Positions 13,652 through 15,571 of a DNA stretch of 15,571 nt are shown here, piece after piece; position 1 is the first letter of the stretch, and every line of letters begins with the position of its first letter. The position numbers were made by a program, and so were the translations under genes. The DNA is from Gammaproteobacteria bacterium (GTDB lineage Bacteria > Pseudomonadota > Gammaproteobacteria > GRL18), in NCBI GenBank assembly GCA_027076245.1, contig JALTKC010000334.1:1-15571 (forward strand), in the 5' to 3' direction. Below the pieces are notes generated by a model, which had not been told where the DNA came from, searched no databases, and saw only the letters and a program-made list of their open reading frames with translations.

Positions 13652-15505
13652 TTAGTGATTCTCATACACCACACCGCACTGCTCACGGTGAGCCAGACCG
13701 GTTTCCCGGGCATGTTCCTGAAAGGCTTTGTTTTTCCAGAAAAACGCTCCCGGCATGGTGGTCGGTATCACCAGTACATAAAATAATGCCCGGCCAATAA
13801 CCGCCGCAGTTAACATACTGACAGCCGTCACCCCCCAGAGGATTAAAGCGGTACTGCCGCTAACCACACCGCTGGTCAGAACAATCAGCAAGACCATATT
13901 AAGGGCTAACAAACTGTTTCTTAACCACCAGGTTTTACCAAATTTAGTTTCCTGTTCAAACTGGGCTGCAGCGCCCTCGCCCTGCCCTTTTTTAAGCAGT
14001 GCCCATAAGTCCCGGCGATGAAAAATATGCCCGACGGCTTCAATAAACAGGCCGCTGAACATGACCATTGCCAGAGTGCTTAACACCGACAAATAGTCCT
14101 GACCCTGATAAGCCATCCAGGGTACTACGGTTACAGCCAGCAGTAATCCACCCATACTGAGCATGGAACCGTAAAAGGCGGTTAATACCTGCCAGTGGTT
14201 CCAGTATGGACGGGCTTCAATACGGTAAATTTTATGCATAAAATAAAGCGCTACAGGGCCGGTAATTAAAGCCGCATAGCCGCATATCTGAGCCAGTATA
14301 TTGATAATACCATGATACGGCTCTGCCCACTGGGTCGTTAACAGTAAGTTGAAAAAGGCATAACCCAGCAGGCTGTTAAAAAACAGCGCCACACCGGCCA
14401 CTTCCCGGCTGACCGGAGAGGTTTTCAGGTTATTAAACGCCCGGTAAAAACGATGCGGTTTGCCCAGGTGCATGGTGGACATCACCAGACCAATGGTTTC
14501 GATTAACAGCATAAAACCTAATAAGGGAATAAAAATACCTGAACCCTGAATACTGCTTAAAGCTTCCATTCCCATAGCTGGCCCGATAAAAAACAGTATA
14601 AAGGCACCGACAACTGCCTGAGTTACCAGAGTAAACAATACCAGCGGGTTTTCCCGGGAAGATAGTTTAGCTAGATTCCATTCCCGTTTCTTGCCGTGCT
14701 TGTCATCAACCGTGGAATCAAAACGTCCGGTCTTGTCATTACGATGATATTTAATGGGCATGGAATCGGTACGGGTCATTTCCCGATGGGTGGAACGGGT
14801 CTGCTGAAAGCGGATATTAGGATGGGTAATATCAGTTCTGGGCAGGCCAGGAATTTCAGTTTTTGCCTGTTCCCGATTATCCGGTATATTTTCAATAACG
14901 CCAAAATTAAGCGCATTGCCCAGACAGGCGGATACACAGGCTGGTTTTAAACCTTCTTCCAGCCTGTCCACACACATATTACATTTACTCACCTGTCCTT
15001 TAATGGGGTCAAGTTGCGGTGCATTATAGGGACAGACCCAGGTACAGTAACCGCAGCCAAAACAAATATCCGGATCCTGCAGTACCGCGCCGTATTCCGC
15101 AAACTTGGTATAGGCCCGGGTTGGACAGCCTTTCAGACAGACCGGATCATCACAATGATTACAGGCCATGGAAATATTAATACGTTGATAGGCCGGGTAG
15201 GTTCCGCCCTCGACATAACCCACAGAACGAAAGGCAATATGGGCGGGATTATCGTTTTTCTCACTACAGGCCGCTTCACAGGCATGACAGCCTATACAGT
15301 TGTCTGCGGTAAAATGAAAACCGTGCTGTTTATAACGGTTGGGATTATCTGAAACTTTGGGATCACCGTTAATATTGAGGCTCTTACCGTACAGCTCACT
15401 GCTTTCATCCACCAGGTCAATGGACTTGCCGTAACGGTTATGGCTTTTGCTTTCCTTATCGCTTAAAAAAGCATAGGGTCTTTCTTCATCTCTGATCTGA
15501 AACAT
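13652..15505 (-). CDS. DmsB-DmsC fusion: Fe-S electron-transfer and membrane-anchor subunit
   Basis: A 617-residue protein joining two subunits that are usually separate. Residues 62-205 are a DmsB-like ferredoxin with 16 Cys in four groups (C70/73/76/80, C115/118/123/127, C148/151/154/158, C175/178/190/194), enough for four [4Fe-4S] clusters. A polar linker (210-285) leads to a DmsC-like domain with about eight membrane helices (287-585), including HLGKPHRFYRAF and SPVSREVAG, which fit the DmsC/YnfH anchor family. It should pass electrons between the quinone pool and a molybdopterin catalytic subunit. The substrate (DMSO, sulfite, polysulfide, tetrathionate or other) cannot be told from this subunit. 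The ATG at 15505 overlaps the end of an upstream frame. ravA starts 6 nt downstream. No signal peptide is seen, as expected for a cytoplasm-facing or partner-exported domain. Confidence 0.92.
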   Translation of the reverse strand: MFQIRDEERPYAFLSDKESKSHNRYGKSIDLVDESSELYGKSLNINGDPKVSDNPNRYKQHGFHFTADNCIGCHACEAACSEKNDNPAHIAFRSVGYVEGGTYPAYQRINISMACNHCDDPVCLKGCPTRAYTKFAEYGAVLQDPDICFGCGYCTWVCPYNAPQLDPIKGQVSKCNMCVDRLEEGLKPACVSACLGNALNFGVIENIPDNREQAKTEIPGLPRTDITHPNIRFQQTRSTHREMTRTDSMPIKYHRNDKTGRFDSTVDDKHGKKREWNLAKLSSRENPLVLFTLVTQAVVGAFILFFIGPAMGMEALSSIQGSGIFIPLLGFMLLIETIGLVMSTMHLGKPHRFYRAFNNLKTSPVSREVAGVALFFNSLLGYAFFNLLLTTQWAEPYHGIINILAQICGYAALITGPVALYFMHKIYRIEARPYWNHWQVLTAFYGSMLSMGGLLLAVTVVPWMAYQGQDYLSVLSTLAMVMFSGLFIEAVGHIFHRRDLWALLKKGQGEGAAAQFEQETKFGKTWWLRNSLLALNMVLLIVLTSGVVSGSTALILWGVTAVSMLTAAVIGRALFYVLVIPTTMPGAFFWKNKAFQEHARETGLAHREQCGVVYENH

Positions 15506-15571
15506 TGCTCTTCACTACCTTCCCATGCTGCTTTAAAATTCTCTGGATTCAAGACATAATTGCGCCGCTTC
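15463..15571 (-). CDS. 3' end of an upstream gene, possibly the catalytic subunit
   Basis: On the minus strand a frame open from the window edge runs 35 codons to TAA at 15465-15463, overlapping the DmsBC gene by 43 nt in another frame. It reads KRRNYVLNPENFKAAWEGSE and ends in KKDPMLF. The composition is protein-like, and the position directly before a DmsBC gene is where a molybdopterin catalytic subunit is expected, but nothing in 35 residues proves that. A 43-nt overlap is longer than usual, so a chance open frame cannot be excluded. Confidence 0.45.
   Translation of the reverse strand, partial: KRRNYVLNPENFKAAWEGSEEQCFRSEMKKDPMLF

Overview
The window looks like chromosomal DNA of a free-living gammaproteobacterium with a moderate-to-low GC content. 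The evidence is an RlmD with a Fe-S cluster, a RavA/ViaA pair, a DmsBC-type respiratory module, a periplasmic c-type heme protein and several envelope proteins. The species cannot be named from the sequence. I see no phage genes, transposase, CRISPR array, tRNA or rRNA.

Left part (1-3594). On the minus strand, rlmD (23S rRNA m5U1939 methyltransferase) runs by an ATGA overlap into a lipoprotein gene that leaves the window. Divergently, a short lipoprotein gene overlaps a Tim44-like membrane protein gene, again by ATGA. An AT-rich intergenic stretch follows. It holds an unlisted 33-codon single-span membrane ORF with a CxxC motif, two hairpins and a CRP-like site.

Middle part (3595-10460), all plus strand: a DUF3365/Tll0287-like heme c protein; a REP-like palindrome; a possible 23-residue membrane peptide; two strong tandem hairpins; a TVP38/DedA-like membrane protein with a TTG start; a two-gene unit of a small Cas2/VapD-like protein and an 883-residue Cu+-exporting P1B-ATPase, whose N-terminus carries two recently duplicated YHS domains and two Cys/His/Met-rich metal-binding repeats; a good intrinsic terminator; and a membrane-bound GGDEF-EAL enzyme with intact motifs. 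A perfect 14-bp inverted repeat spans the -10 region and start codon of the last gene. Two REP-like palindromes in opposite orientation bracket the block from about 4175 to 10460.

Right part (10463-15571), all minus strand, is a compact operon read right to left: the tail of an unseen gene; a fused DmsB-DmsC protein (four [4Fe-4S] clusters plus an eight-helix quinone-reactive anchor); ravA (MoxR AAA+ ATPase); and viaA (VWA/MIDAS protein). Gaps are 6 and 15 nt. The layout suggests that this RavA-ViaA pair serves assembly or quality control of the neighbouring Fe-S/molybdenum respiratory enzyme. This is the most interesting functional inference in the window. The catalytic molybdopterin subunit, if present, should lie just outside the right edge.
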